Shown: positions 35,123-47,241 of the stretch, one piece after another | Numbering within the stretch: position 1 is the first letter of the stretch | How the letters are laid out: the number at the start of each line of letters is the position of its first letter | Source: Cytospora piceicola | Taxonomy: Eukaryota > Ascomycota > Sordariomycetes > Diaporthales > Cytosporaceae | NCBI GenBank assembly: GCA_023375675.1 | Contig: JALQBC010000007.1 | Span: 310,001 to 374,000, forward strand | Length of the DNA: 64,000 bases | Reading direction: 5' to 3' | Translations under genes and position numbers: made by a program | Notes under the pieces: model-generated | Database searches by the model: none | What the model saw: only the letters and a program-made list of their open reading frames with translations | What the model was told of the DNA's origin: nothing

Positions 35123-37822
35123 ATGACTGCTGCTGGCATCCCCGGCCTCTCTGTCCTTCGATCCCTGAGTCGGCCGAGGACTACCTACGGCGTATGCTCG
35201 TTGGCACATGTCACTCTTGGATCTCATCGATCGACGCCCACCTTGAGCATGTTGGGGCGTGCCAACGCCAGTTTCCAGGCCAAGCCGAAGGCTCAGCAGC
35301 CTCAGGCCCATATGGCAAAGCAGCCGTTGTCAACCAGCAGTCAGGGTTCTACACACGATGCCAACATCAAGGAACAGTTCCAAAAGTATAATGGTCCTTC
35401 TGCCGGCCTCTCCAAGTTCAGCCAGCCCTCGAAGCCCGCCCGGCCCTTCCAACCTCGATCCTCGAACATCTCCCAGCCGCTGAACCCTCCGCAGCCAGCC
35501 AACCGCACGGTCAACAGCAACTCTTTCGCGTCGCTATACCGCAAGGAAAACTCGTTTGAGGAAGGTCCAGACTTGACAGGTCCGACAGCTGGCGGTGTGG
35601 ACGTCTCAAATCGTGTTGCTATCGGCGAGGGTTTTTACGAGGATGAGTTAAGTGATGACTACGAGCTGGCTTTGGAATTGGAGCGGCCTGCTGCCCTCCC
35701 ACCACCACCACCACCACCAGTTCAGGTCACACCTTCAAAGCAAGATGTTGACGCGACTCCCGCGGACAATATCAGCAACATGTCCTGGTCACAGTCATCG
35801 CCCTCGCACTTTCTAGCTGCTCAATCTGTCTCATATTCGACGAGTTCGCGAGGATCCACCAAGCGATCAAGTCCGGATGATGACACACAGGCAGCGGAGC
35901 CTGTTGCAAAGAGGCGTACCCTCCCAAAGACAGGCTACCCGTCCTTGACACATTGCGAAGATGATGTGGACTCGGCATCTGCACACAACGTTGCGAATCC
36001 TGCGGCGAAGCCTCAAGCGAAGACGAAACAGTCGCGGGTGTGGGATTATGGCCCTGACACCATAAAAACTCAGCAGAAGTTATTGAAAGGCAAATCCAAG
36101 AAGTCTGCTGTCTCGGGTGCCGAGGCATCTGTAGAGGACATGCAGCATGCCGTAAAGTCCTACACGGTAAAACAATCGGCTATCTCCCTGAGCAACGAGC
36201 AGGAACATGTCAAGGAGCTCGTATGTAATATGGGCAAGAGCGTCTTCTTCACCGGTCCTGCAGGAACCGGAAAGTCTGTTCTGATGAGAGCTATTGTCCA
36301 GGAGATGAAGAAGAAGTACGCCAAAGATCCAGAGCGCCTCGCCGTTACTGCATCAACAGGTCTGGCAGCTTGCAACGTTGGTGGCATGACACTGCACAGC
36401 TTTGCAGGAATCGGCCTCGGTAAGGATGACGCGCAAACGCTTGTCAAGAAGATCCGACGCAACCCCAAAGCCAAAAACCGATGGATAAAGACCAGGGTGT
36501 TGATCATTGATGAAATCTCAATGGTTGACGGTGACCTGTTTGACAAGTTGTCGCAGATAGGGCGCATCATTCGCAACAATGGCCGCCCTTGGGGAGGCAT
36601 TCAACTCGTCATCACAGGCGATTTCTTCCAGCTGCCTCCTGTGCCAGACAGGGATAGTAGAGATTCCAAATTTGCTTTCGAAGCTGCGACCTGGAATACC
36701 TCCATTGACCACACGATCGGACTGACAGAGGTTTTCCGTCAAAAGGATCCAGGTAAGCCCCGAATGGAGTCACATTCAATGTTACTTGCTAACATCAGCA
36801 GTCTTTGCCTCGATGCTGAACGAGATGCGTCTCGGTCGTATTAGTGACCAGACCGTCACGACATTCAAACAACTCTCTCGACCGATCCACTTTGATGATG
36901 GTCTGGAGGTCACAGAGCTGTAAGCACCACACTAAGTGTCTACCGTGATCACTGCTGACTTAAAAACAGTTTTCCCACCAGGCAGGAGGTTGAGAATTCC
37001 AACCAGAGGAGACTGAGAGACCTCCCCGGGGAGGCCCACAGGTACGAAGCATTAGATTCAGGAGACCCACTGATTCGGGAGCGTTTGTTGGGAAATATGA
37101 TGGCTCCAAAGGTGTTGGACCTCAAAAAGGGAGCGCAGGTCATGCTCATCAAGAACCTCGATGAAACCCTTGTCAATGGTTCCTTGGGCACTGTCATCGG
37201 CTTTTCGACAGAGACCGCCTTCGAAATTTCCGGCGGCGCTTACGAGGATGGATACGAAAATGGAGACGACGTGGACCCCAAGGTCAAAAAGAGGCTGGCT
37301 GCGTTCAGCCGACAACTGAGCGAGAATGCAGGCCCCGACAAGAAGAAGTACCCACTAGTGCAATTTCACGCGGTGGACGGTTCGGCCAGAATTATGCTCT
37401 GCTGCTCGGAACCGTGGAAGGTGGAGACGCCGACTGGCGAGGTACAAGCATCAAGGGAACAGCTGCCGCTAATCCTGGCCTGGGCCCTGTCCATCCACAA
37501 GGCCCAGGGCCAGACGCTTGCACGGGTGAAGGTTGACTTGGGAAAGGTCTTTGAGAAGGGACAAGCTTATGTTGCCCTTAGTCGAGCGACGACACAAGAG
37601 GGACTGCAAGTCTTGCGGTTCGACAAGCAGAAGGTCATGGCACACCCACGCGTCATTACATTCTACCAAAAGCTTTACAGCGCGGAGTCAGCTTTTAAGA
37701 AGAAGCCCGTCGCATCCATCGCAAGCTTCGCGTCCAGGGCGGCACCAAGGCCGGCTGCAAGGAAGCCCGCGGACGGTGCCGAGCTGGATGATGAGGAAGA
37801 GGCCATGGCATCTTACGCATAG
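35123..37822 (+). CDS. PIF1: PIF1-family 5'-3' DNA helicase
   Basis: Replicative accessory helicase acting on telomeres, G-quadruplexes and mitochondrial DNA. Exons 35123-36752, 36802-36919, 36970-37822; 866 aa in frame. For intron 1 I used the second of two adjacent acceptors (catcag/cag), which restores the family-like [15 protein letters not shown]. Motifs: Walker [14 protein letters not shown] (about 377), [13 protein letters not shown], Walker [13 protein letters not shown] (about 458), [21 protein letters not shown], and the C-terminal [18 protein letters not shown] block. The N-terminus to Met43 is rich in Arg, Ser and Leu with no acidic residue, like a mitochondrial presequence. A second in-frame ATG at codon 43 precedes [10 protein letters not shown], matching the dual-start plan of yeast PIF1. 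The middle N-terminal region is low-complexity with a Pro run. Confidence 0.94.
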
Positions 37823-38697
37823 TAGGCCCAGTGGGGCTGTACAGGCCGAGATGGCAAGGAGAGTACCCTTAGAGCTGGAGTGCCCGACGCATACATTATG
37901 AGTGTCATTGGAAGGCGTTACTCGAGAAGAGAGACGTGTCTGTACATCAAGTATCATTGGAAGGCGTTTATGAGATGAGAGAGGTTTGTACAAGAAGCCT
38001 TATTCAAACGCCAAAATTGCGTCTATTAACGGAGCCATCCTTGTTGTAACAAGTGCGCCTGAGATAGGTGACGCAATTTATCCTAAAAGCAGAAGAACTG
38101 TGCTACCACAAGTCAGGTAACTGCATTGCATGCAGTATTCTGAATTTGAGTGATATTGGGCTGCTCCTCTGGTTTGCCGTGGAATCTACAACAGGTACAT
38201 CGGAGGGTGTGGTGGCAATGTAGGATTGGAATGTCTCATATTTTCCAATGCAAGGCAAGTATTCATGTGGGCAATGATGTTGTGGTTCGGTCGCGTAGCG
38301 CATATCGTGTCTCTTTGCTTGACCTTACATACCTTGGTGCATAAGTATCTCGGGAGTGGTGTGTACTTTCCCGGTTGACCTATCTAGGCTGGCATACATT
38401 GTATCTGGACCTTTTGGGTACCTACTTGGTAGCTCTTGACCGTACCTTTTGTTATCGATAACGAAAAGTGTGGAAAACGTCCTTTAGCTTGAGTGCCCAC
38501 CAACGTCAACTTACCACAGTACAGCATTAATTCACTCTGATCTTTCCGTATTTCCTTCCCACCGCCGCTGTGGCCACGCAACTTGCGACCTACCAACCAC
38601 CTCTTACCTCAACCTTTTCGGTACCACCTCTCCGCGAAACATCCGAAGTCGCGTCGCATCGCATACTCAAGTCGCACGCCGGTTGCTCATTGTCGCC
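37823..38697. other. intergenic region between PIF1 and EDC3
   Basis: Just after PIF1 lies an imperfect direct repeat containing atcattggaaggcgtt (near 37907-37922 and 37952-37967). The rest is EDC3 promoter; the last ~150 bases are C/T-rich. Confidence 0.6.
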
Positions 38698-41345
38698 ATG
38701 ACGTCCTCTAATCCTCAGACCTGGGTGGGCTGGACGGTCCTCATGCGACTGAAAAACCCGCCTGTTGCCTTGACTGGCAAGATCGAGAGGCTAGTCCCCG
38801 GAGAGAACGTCACCCTCGTCAACGGTATGTTCTTCCTTAAATTTTCGCAAGAACGAAGGCACCGCCTCCGGGCGCACGGTGGATGGCAGCAGAATGCGCA
38901 CCGGAATGGATGGAGGCTGCGCAATGGGAGAACGACATAAAAGGTAGAAGAACGAGGGGTGTGACTTTGCTGACTTGTCGATATTCAGTCTGGATCGAAA
39001 ACAAAGATTGGCGCGGCCGACTCGTGATCGCCTCCAACGACATCGCCGACCTTCAATTACAGGAAAATTCTGGCCCACCAGCTTTTAAGCAACCAGCCCT
39101 GCCTGTCGCGCCGGCTCAACGACCTCTCGCAAGCCATGCCTACCAGAACCTGGCCTCGCCTGTTACTCCCGTCGCCCCGAACCAATATTCTTCCGGGCAT
39201 CAGGGCTCTCGGCAACATGCCGCGCCTCTTATACCTGCAGTACAGGGACTGTTCCAATCAGCAGCCCAGTCGCTTCCTGCTGCTCCGCAACCATCCAAGT
39301 CCTCATTCGTCGACCCTGCGATCGTTTCGATGGGAAAGCCGCCTGTGAGAGCATCACCTCGGGATGTGCCTCTTGCGAACGCCTCTCCGCAAACAGTCGT
39401 CCAGCCGTATTCTTCGGTATCGACCCGCCCTGTTTCGAAGTCAAGCGAAGGGGTCCAGCCTCCCTCGGTAGCGATGGCCTTGGTCGGCGACTCATCCAGA
39501 CAAGAGACTCCAAGGGGCACTCTGATTGGTTCTATGGAAAGCTTGAGTGTGCGTGCTGAGCTGGCCGATGAGACCGTTGAGGTTGTTGCTGCCGTCGAGG
39601 AGGAACTCGCGGCAGAAGTGCAGGAGAATCAGCCCGGTGTGCCAAAGAAAATGAGAAGACGGAATCGGAAGAAGAACGCCCAAGATGGCGCCCCGGAAGA
39701 TGACCCTGCTTCTCTAGCCAAAAGTGCGCGACAAGGGAAGAAGGGCAAGGGCTGGCGGGAGACTCCCATGCTGGAAGATACAGCGTCGTTCCAGCCTTAC
39801 AAGGCGTTGCGCCGAAACAAGGGGAACCAGACGGCCAACGACAACGGCTGGGCTTCTGAAGACGTTACGGATGTGCAAGAGATGCCCGAGTTCGATTTCG
39901 AAGGTAGTTTGAAGAAGTTCGACAAACGGACACTGTTCAACGAGATGCGAGAGAAGGATCAGGTCGACGATTCTGAACGCCTAGTCTCTCATAATCGCCG
40001 GCCAAAGCCTGGTACTGCTGGCGGCAAAAATCTGCACTATACTGAAAATGTTCTGGAAGTGCCCTCCACGGTATCAAAGCCCGACAAGGCTCCACCTGAT
40101 GATTACTGGAAGAGCGAAGCAGATGACGGTGTACTCAACGGAAGCGAGCGGCTGAGTGGAAGAGAGCTTGGGAGCAGACAGGGCTCTCGCAGAGGCGAGA
40201 GCAAGACGTCCTCAAAACCCAGATCCCAGTCTCGCAAGGCCAGCGCTAGTGCCGTCGCCCAGGCACCAAGCCGAGTCAACTCAGGCGCAAGTGTTCGCGA
40301 TGCTGCCAAAGGTCGGCGCATGGCCAGGAATGTTGATGTGCACAAGCAGCCACCCACACCCGCATCATCTGCGGGACTCTACGCAGCTCATCCCGATCGA
40401 CGGATCGAGATTCTGTCTCCCCTGCAGATGCTCAACTTGGAAAACATAGCACAGAACGATCTGGGCCTGACAGAGGACATGATGACGGAGAACGCTGGAC
40501 GCGGAATCGCAGAGGTTGCTCTACATACCCTGACTGACCCAGCCATCAAAGTACGGCTCTCAGCCGCGGATGGCGACACACTCGCACCTCAGCCCACCGT
40601 TGTCATTCTAGCGGGCAACAACAAGTCAGGCTACCGCTCGATCGCTGCTGGTCGTCATCTGAGGTGCAAGGGAATCAATGTTATTATCTGCGTGGTGGGC
40701 ATCGAACGAGGTGAACGCGACCTGTCTGTGGATATGACAAAGCAACTGCGGCTGTTCAAGAGCTTCGGGGGAAAGGTGTGTGGCAAGAGCGAGCTTTTCG
40801 AGCACGTGAGGCAGGCATCGATACCCGTCATCTCGATGGACGCGCCCAGGAGTGTCCTCCCCCAAGCACCGCCCATGGCAGTCACGCTGATCATCGATGC
40901 GCTGCTCGGCCACGTGACGCCGTTCGAGGACCTGAGGGCGTCCGAGCAGGCTACGGTCTATGAGCTGATAGAGTGGACCAACCGCAACGAGGCATTCGTG
41001 CTGGCCGTGGACGTGCCGACGGGCATCGACCACACGACCGGAAAGCCGACGGTGCAGGACGGCCACAGCCTGTATATCCGGCCCCGCTACGTCGTCTCCG
41101 TTGGCGCGCCGAAGAAGGGCCTCCTCGAGGCCTTGTCAACGGGGGATGTAGACGACAACGCGACCGTCACTGGGCATGTGTCGGACGACTCTGTGCTCGA
41201 CTGGAGCCTGTTCCTGGTCGACATCGGCCTCGGGGCGGCGGTCTGGAAGCGGGCGGGCACCAAGATCCGCCGTGGGATCGACTTTGGCAACAAATGGGCC
41301 TTGCAGGTCAAGTATCGATCGGGGGCGGACCAGGCTGGGGACTAG
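38698..41345 (+). CDS. EDC3: enhancer of mRNA decapping EDC3
   Basis: P-body scaffold that activates DCP2-mediated decapping. Exons 38698-38824 and 38989-41345; 827 aa. The N-terminal LSm-like domain (about 1-65) is split by the intron after MTSSNPQTWVGWTVLMRLKN...VTLVN, continuing VWIENKDWRGRLVIASND. A long Ser/Pro-rich linker contains basic KKMRRRNRKKNAQ-like stretches. The FDF motif sits at about 343 (EFDFEGSLKKFDKRTLFNEM), the DDX6/Dhh1-binding element. The C-terminal YjeF_N (Rossmann-like) dimerisation domain runs from about 517 to 810 (LQMLNLENIAQNDLGLTEDM, VVILAGNNKSGYRS, LAVDVPTGIDHTTG). This domain order is diagnostic. Codon use becomes more GC-rich toward the 3' end. Confidence 0.95.
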
Positions 41346-41925
41346 GGGTCCACAGGTGGGCGGCAGCCCAGAGCCACAGGCGAGGGTCAGCGGTAGCAAC
41401 ACCGGAGCTCTGTGGTACACTGGTCTGACGTCCTTGGGGGTCGCCTGGTTCAGTGGCCTCATCTCCATTTAGCATGGGCAAGGAGTATATTGCTTAGAGG
41501 GTATGGTATCAGCGTGTGTGCATATAGCGATATGAATGAGAATCTTTTGGAATTCGACGTTACTTGTCTGCCAATCTTCCTCGTGACGGTCCTTGTCTCC
41601 CAGTCAGTAGTCTTTATGCCTTCTTAAGTCGAAAAGCCTACAAAAGGTAGATTCCCCTTGGTGGAAAGAAGTATCAAAACATACGCCCTAGTGAGGTGCT
41701 CCTGGAGGACGGATCCGCACATACACTTGCGCCTACAAATAGATGCTCCCGTGAATGGTTCCTATGATCCAGACGAAATGAACTTGCTCCTGTGCCCTGT
41801 GGCATAAGCAGTGGTCTCTGATGTTTTGTGATGATACGTGTCTATATAGGTACTGAACTATAAGGATTTAGATATCATCTACATAGTAAACCGTTCTTAA
41901 TTCCGAAAAGACATAGCAGGAACAA
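41346..41925. other. intergenic region between convergent EDC3 and the deaminase gene
   Basis: 580 bp of shared 3' flank. The EDC3 frame ends at TAG 41343-41345. No further gene is seen. Confidence 0.6.
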
Positions 41926-43481
41926 TCATGAAGCTGAATCCATTATTTCTCTCAGCCTCTGCTTCTCCTCTTCTCCGCCAAAAATGACATCAATGCCCTT
42001 CCTTGCCAGCGCGCGGATTTCGGGCTCTGACAGGCCAAAGTGCTCGGCCACGAGTCTGTACTCGTTGGACAGCGGGCTTCCAAATACTCCTACGTCGTCG
42101 GTCTGTGTCCGGCCGGGCCAGTATGTCAGTCTCGCGTCAGGTCCACAAGGGATTGGGACAGGATCAGGTCCTTAGACTTACACACAACACGACTGTACAT
42201 TCTTTCACCTTCCCTGTTGGGTTGTTCTCAGTCAGTATCATCATCGAAGGAATTGTCCAACAAGGGAAGACTTCTAACGTTCCGGCACATCTCGAAACAG
42301 ATATTGGACAGATATTGGGGGAAAAGGGTCAAACGGATAATAATAATAATAAAAAAGGTGAACTTACACCACTCCCCAAAATGATGCGCCTCAAACCCGC
42401 CGCTTATCATCCCGGCGTGGACGTTGCAGCTGAGGCACAGCTCCAGCCCCAGGCCCCCGGGGTACCCGACGATCTCCCTCTTGACCCGGTCGCTGACGTG
42501 TATGACGTGGCCGATGCGGGCGGGCCCCCAGCCCCGCAGGAGCATCAGCAGCTCCTCGTCGGAGCCGCTCGCCTCGGCCTCGGCGAAGTGCAGCGTGACC
42601 CCCAGCCCGGGGCGGCGGCCCCCCTCCTCCGCCGCCTTCGATTCCGCCCTGCCCGCCTCCTCGAACGCCGGCTGCAGGGCCGCGACGCCGCCCCGCGCCG
42701 GGTCCCCGCACAGGTCGACGCCCACGACGCCCCCGGGGCCCTGCTGGAGGGCGCGGGCCAGGCGGACGACCTCGAGGGCCTCGCCCGGGGTGTTGCGCCG
42801 GTCGACCGAGAGGATGAGCCTCGTGTGGAGGGCCGCGCCCGCGGGGGAGGCCTCGAAGGCGCGGATGACGTCCAGGATGGCGGCGACGTAGCCCTCCTTG
42901 GAGAGGCCGGACCTGGGCAGCGCCCTCGGCGTCGTGCGCAGCTCGAGGTAGACGACGCCGTCCCGCGCGAAGTCGCGGAGGACGGAGAGGGTGGTGTGCT
43001 TGAGGGCCGGGAGGTCGTTGACGAGGTGGTAGATGTAGGAGGAGAAGAGGGGGAAGAAGCTTGGAAGCGGCGGGGTGAGCTGGGTGTCTGGGCCGGGTGG
43101 ACAGAAGACAGGGAGCAGGAGGGGGGGGTGACAGGGAGCTCCGGTCCATCTGCCAGCTACCTACGTTTTCAGATCATAGTCGTGCTTGCCATCGGGCATC
43201 TCTATGAGAGGGTCGGCGAGGTCTGTCTCCCCGGCCTCCTTTTTCATGAGCCAGACTTCGTGAAGACACTGCCTGCTGATGCTACCACTTAGGTGAGCGT
43301 GAAGCTATGTTTGATAGTAGGCCGTTGGTCAGCCAGGAGTCCATCCAGCGTAGAAATCAGGAACCAGTATTCTCAATATATATGACAAGCTTCTAGGGAA
43401 CACACGTTGCCTAAGTTGCGCAGTCCTCGTAGCAAATGCCATCGCCCTTACCTCTATCTTGGGCAAGCGTACCCAATCCAT
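41926..43481 (-). CDS. adenosine-deaminase-like metallohydrolase (ADAL/N6-methyl-AMP deaminase type)
   Basis: Probable purine deaminase. Five exons in transcript order: 43481-43452, 43304-43165, 43059-42368, 42213-42182, 42102-41926; 356 aa with consistent phases. The first exon (30 nt) encodes MDWVRLPKIE and joins LHAHLSGSISRQ, reconstituting the Zn-binding HxH motif. Other family signatures: LRTTPRALP, GVDLCGD, the catalytic HFAEAE block, IGHVIHVSD, and the metal-ligand TDDVGVFGSPLSNEY. The overall pattern (short N-terminus, LRTTP, TDDxGVF) fits the ADAL subgroup better than classical adenosine deaminase or adenine deaminase Aah1; substrate assignment is inference. Exon 3 is very GC-rich and creates long spurious frames on both strands. 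A plus-strand 429-codon frame here is an artefact of that. Confidence 0.9.
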
Positions 43482-44314
43482 CGTGAGCCTTGGCGGTATA
43501 ACCCACCCAATCTTGCAAAATATGCAAATAAAATCCGGCGGATAACCTCACAGTCCAGGGGCAAACATATGACCAAGAAGTCTGTCAGATGCGGAATGCG
43601 AAATCACCGCTGGCAAATCTAAGTACCATAGGTGAGAAGCGGGCTGAACTTGGAACGGGTGCACGTCTCAGGTGGATATAGAAGAGACTGATGAGAGCCC
43701 ATCTCTCTAATCTTGGTAATATTCATCCATGGACATACATGGGATGAGAAGTTCTACTCAAGATCACAGCAAGATTCCGGAGCAGTTGCCGGCCGGCCTC
43801 TCGCGAAGAAGATATAGATTCGACATCGGACGGGAGTGTTACTTGAAGCAACGTACGTACCTAAGTAGATATAAGTACCTAGGTAGATACGTACTGGGGC
43901 CGCAAAGACATCCGGCAATTCACGGGTTAGGGTCCACAGCTCTGAGCTCTGAGCTCAGCTTCCCGAAGCATCGAAGCATCGGTGTCTTCACTACTGCGGA
44001 TGACGAGCAACGAGATGCCAGCTTTGAATTGTTGTAGAAGCCCAGCACAACTGATACCCCTGACCTCATTCTAATTCGACGCCATCAGCCATCGCCGATC
44101 GATAAGACCTGTTCCATTTGACGCCATAGGCAGCACAAATTAAGCCGCTGATTCGATATATTCACACCAAATACCATCCAGACCAACGACCCATTCCTCC
44201 TCCAACCGTACCAAAATACATACTCCCACCTCCCAACGACACCACACTCGACCTACACAACTACCCACCTACATCGCAACAGAACCGAACAGACAGACAG
44301 ACATACAGACAGAC
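43482..44314. other. divergent promoter region of the deaminase and TRS33 genes
   Basis: 833 bp with gtacctaagtagatataagtacctagg-like motifs near 43855-43890 and an (acag)n-type array (44290-44314) touching the TRS33 start codon. No gene is supported. Confidence 0.55.
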
Positions 44315-45316
44315 ATGTCCTTCGACGCGATAATGCCCCCCTACAACGCGGGCGACCCGCACGCCACCTTCCTCAACTCCTCCTGCTTCGACTTCCTCCT
44401 CATCGAGCTCGTGCCCATGGCCTACCGCGTGACCAACGAGCTCGAGGCCGCCGAGGCCGCCAGCACGAGCGTGCCGCCCAACCACCACTCCTCCCCCTCC
44501 GGCGCCCCGGACGGCGCCCCGGCACACCAGGACGGCGCCTCCTCGGCCGCGGGCACGGGCACCGCCGGGAGCGTGGTGGCCGGGGGGTCGCGGCGGGCCC
44601 TGGACGAGGAGGAGGAGCGCGACGCCGTCTTCTACAGGCTGGAGACGCTGGGGTACCGGGTGGGACAGGGTCTCGTCGAGAGGTATGTGACGTCTCCCCT
44701 TTTTTTTTTTGTTCTCGGTGCCCACACTGCCTACCCTACCATTATGGGGGACGGGAAGAAGATGGGCTCCCGGAAACGCCCGGGGAGAAAAGTGGGAACA
44801 TGGGCTGACATGTGAAACGAACCTCTTTCCCCGGAAAACAGATTCTCACGGGACCGTCCTCGTTTCAACGACACTCTTGACGTGATCAAATTCCTCTGCA
44901 AAGATTTATGGACTTTGGTCTTCCGGAAGCAGGTGGACAACCTCAAGACAAATCACAGGGTATGCACTGCTCAAGACAGACACTTCTGATGCTCCGGCCC
45001 GGGCTGACATTGACGATTTGTGTATTTAGGGTGTTTACGTCTTGACAGATAATGCCTTCCGTCCTTTCTCGAGGATGAGTACGGAGGCTGGAGGGCAGGC
45101 TGTAGCACGTGCAGAACCGGTATGTCAAAGCCATGCGGCATACATGTGTGTCTGGCTTGTCGACAACCTGCTAACACTCTAATCTAGTTCCTCTGGTTTC
45201 CCTGCGGTATCGTACGCGGCGCCCTGGCGGCGATGGGCATCAACGCAACAGTTCAGGCCGAGACGAGTGAACTGCCTGGTGCAGTCTTCCAGATCAAGAC
45301 AGTGCCAACGAAATGA
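44315..45316 (+). CDS. TRS33: TRAPP complex subunit TRS33/TRAPPC6
   Basis: Bet3-family subunit of the TRAPP tethering complexes acting as Rab1/Ypt1 GEF at ER-Golgi and Golgi membranes. Four exons: 44315-44682, 44842-44959, 45030-45119, 45188-45316; 234 aa, phases agree. Recognisable blocks: [20 protein letters not shown] at the start, [55 protein letters not shown], and [20 protein letters not shown] near the end. Between residues about 48 and 92 is an Ala/Gly/Ser/Pro-rich insert not found in short orthologues; fungi often have one here. The start codon is embedded at the end of a GACA-type microsatellite. Confidence 0.93.
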
Positions 45317-45859
45317 TTATGAAATAATTAGGTTTTTGCCATGGAATTATCTACTGAACCGATGCTCTTGCTATTCCTCATCGGCAGGTTTGGCACGATT
45401 CAGAGAAGCAAGGCATCTAGATGGCTAGAAGGTAGACAGACTCCTGGCGATTGACGGCGTTTATTGCGGCGGGTGCATCTTAACCCTAAACACATGGAGT
45501 ACCAAGAGGACTCGGAAAGCCGACTGTACCACCACTCGCCCTGGGGCCACCATACGGAAGGGATATCGTGAGTTTCTTTCTCGCCATGTCCAACCGGTCC
45601 AACCGAAAAGTGGATATGATGCCCAATATGTCCCCGACCAACGTGACCAAATACTCACAGCCTAGGAGACGCGAAAAAAAATCAGCAACTAGCTCTTCAC
45701 CGTTATTTTGTCGAATCTATCGCAAGGTCCGCGCTGCTGAATTGCAAGTGCTGTGGCCGTTTCTCTGCGTTTCCGAAATTCGAAGAAGAAGAAAAGAAAA
45801 GAAAAGAAAAACAGGGTGCCGGAAAAGTTGGTAGAACGAATGCAGTTGAAAAGGGGAAA
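45317..45859. other. intergenic region between convergent TRS33 and malate dehydrogenase
   Basis: 543 bp of 3' flank with a (gaaaa)n tract (about 45789-45813). Nothing else identified. Confidence 0.6.
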
Positions 45860-47241
45860 TCACTTTTGGGGCGAGGTGTGGGCAAAGGCGATGCCCTTGT
45901 CGACACTGGCCTTCAGGCCCTCGAGGCCAATGGAAAGGAGCTCCTTCTCCTTCTGGCTGATACCACCCAGGGGGTTGATGGCCTTCTCGGCTCCGTTGGG
46001 CTAGAACTGGGTCAGCCATAATCCTGCAGAACAGGAGGAAGATACTCACGCCAAGCTCGATGGGGACAGAGAAGAAGTCGCAGCCAGTCGCGGAGGCGAT
46101 CTCGGCACCGCCAGGGATGCCTGGAAGGTAGACGAAGCTGGGCTCGACGAGGCCCTTGGCACCCTTGATGGCCTTGAGCAGCTTCTCAGTGAACCTAGCT
46201 TGCTGTCAGCTTGTATGCATATGCGCCAAACACGTCGGCTAGTCTTACCGGTAGCCAGCATAAGCCATGGCCAGGGTGGCTGAACCAGCACCCTCCTTGG
46301 CCTTGATAATCTCATCGCCACCAAACTGGACACGCTTGACAAGAGCGTCGTATTTGTCATCGGGAATGGTGACACTGGGCTTGGTCTGGCTGAACAAGGG
46401 GACGATGGTCTCGCCGGAGTGGCCACCAATGACGGGAATGGTGAGCTCTTGGGGGTTGGAAATTCCGGCAATCTCGGCGACGAAGGTCTCGGCTCGGACG
46501 ATGTCAAGGGTGGTAACACCGAACACACGCTGAGGGTTGAAAACACCCTTGGCCTTCAGGACCTCGGCAGTGACGGGCACGGTGGAGTTGACGGGATTGG
46601 AAATGACGAGAATGAAGGCATTGGGGGCGACCTCTGCAGCGACCTCGATGAGACCCTTGACGATGCCTGCATTGATATTGAAGAGATCGTCGCGGGACAT
46701 GCCTGGCTTGCCTATTTGGTATATGTCAGCCCCGAAACGCGGGGAAGTGCAGGGCCTGTAGGTAGGTAGGTAGGACACGTACGGGGAATACCAGCGGGGA
46801 TGACAATGACGTCGGCATCCTTGAAGGCTGCTTTTGCCTGGCTGGTGTCCTTGGACCTAGGGCCCTCGGCGGGCACGTAGCCTGTGACTTTCTGTTTTCG
46901 CAATGGTTCAGTAAAATATTAGGTCTGTGCGATCCCAGGTGGAGAACGTACGGCGTTGGAGGAGATGTGAGAAAGATCGGCGGCAACACCTGGAGTGTTC
47001 ACGACATCATAGAGGGCGAGCTCGTCGACGAGGGGACAGAGCTTGAGGAGCAGGGACAGAGGCTAAGGCGGCGCGAGTTACTGTCAGCATCGAGCTGATC
47101 TCTTTCGAGATTGCTTCAGAGGGCGACAAACCTGTCCGATACCGCCAGAGGCACCAGCGACAACTGTCAAGGGACATCAGCACAATTCTAGGTCTTGCAA
47201 ACGGCGGTGTTAGGCTGTAGTGACTTACCGGCCTTGACCAT
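45860..47241 (-). CDS. NAD-dependent malate dehydrogenase, probably cytosolic
   Basis: Interconverts malate and oxaloacetate. Seven exons in transcript order: 47241-47229, 47163-47132, 47062-46952, 46891-46783, 46711-46249, 46194-46050, 46000-45860; 337 aa, all phases consistent. The first coding exon is 13 nt (MVKA plus one base). Rossmann motif [19 protein letters not shown] is at residues 5-23; substrate-binding Arg in [16 protein letters not shown]; catalytic Asp/Arg block [14 protein letters not shown]; catalytic His in [15 protein letters not shown]. There is no N-terminal presequence before the Rossmann fold and the C-terminus (SPQK) is not a PTS1, so I infer a cytosolic enzyme; the mitochondrial isozyme would have an extra ~20-25 residue leader. 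High intron number is common for this gene in Sordariomycetes. Confidence 0.94.

Noticed and set aside
42003..43292. Long plus-strand open frame (429 codons) rich in Gly, Arg, Pro and Glu.
   Set aside because: It is antisense to the GC-rich exon of the deaminase gene, whose family motifs and splice sites are clear. The frame has no domain and crosses the deaminase introns.
45789..45813. (GAAAA)n tract downstream of malate dehydrogenase, considered as a poly(A) tail of a retrotransposed copy.
   Set aside because: It lies on the strand opposite to MDH, and there is no adjacent LINE/SINE-like sequence or target duplication.
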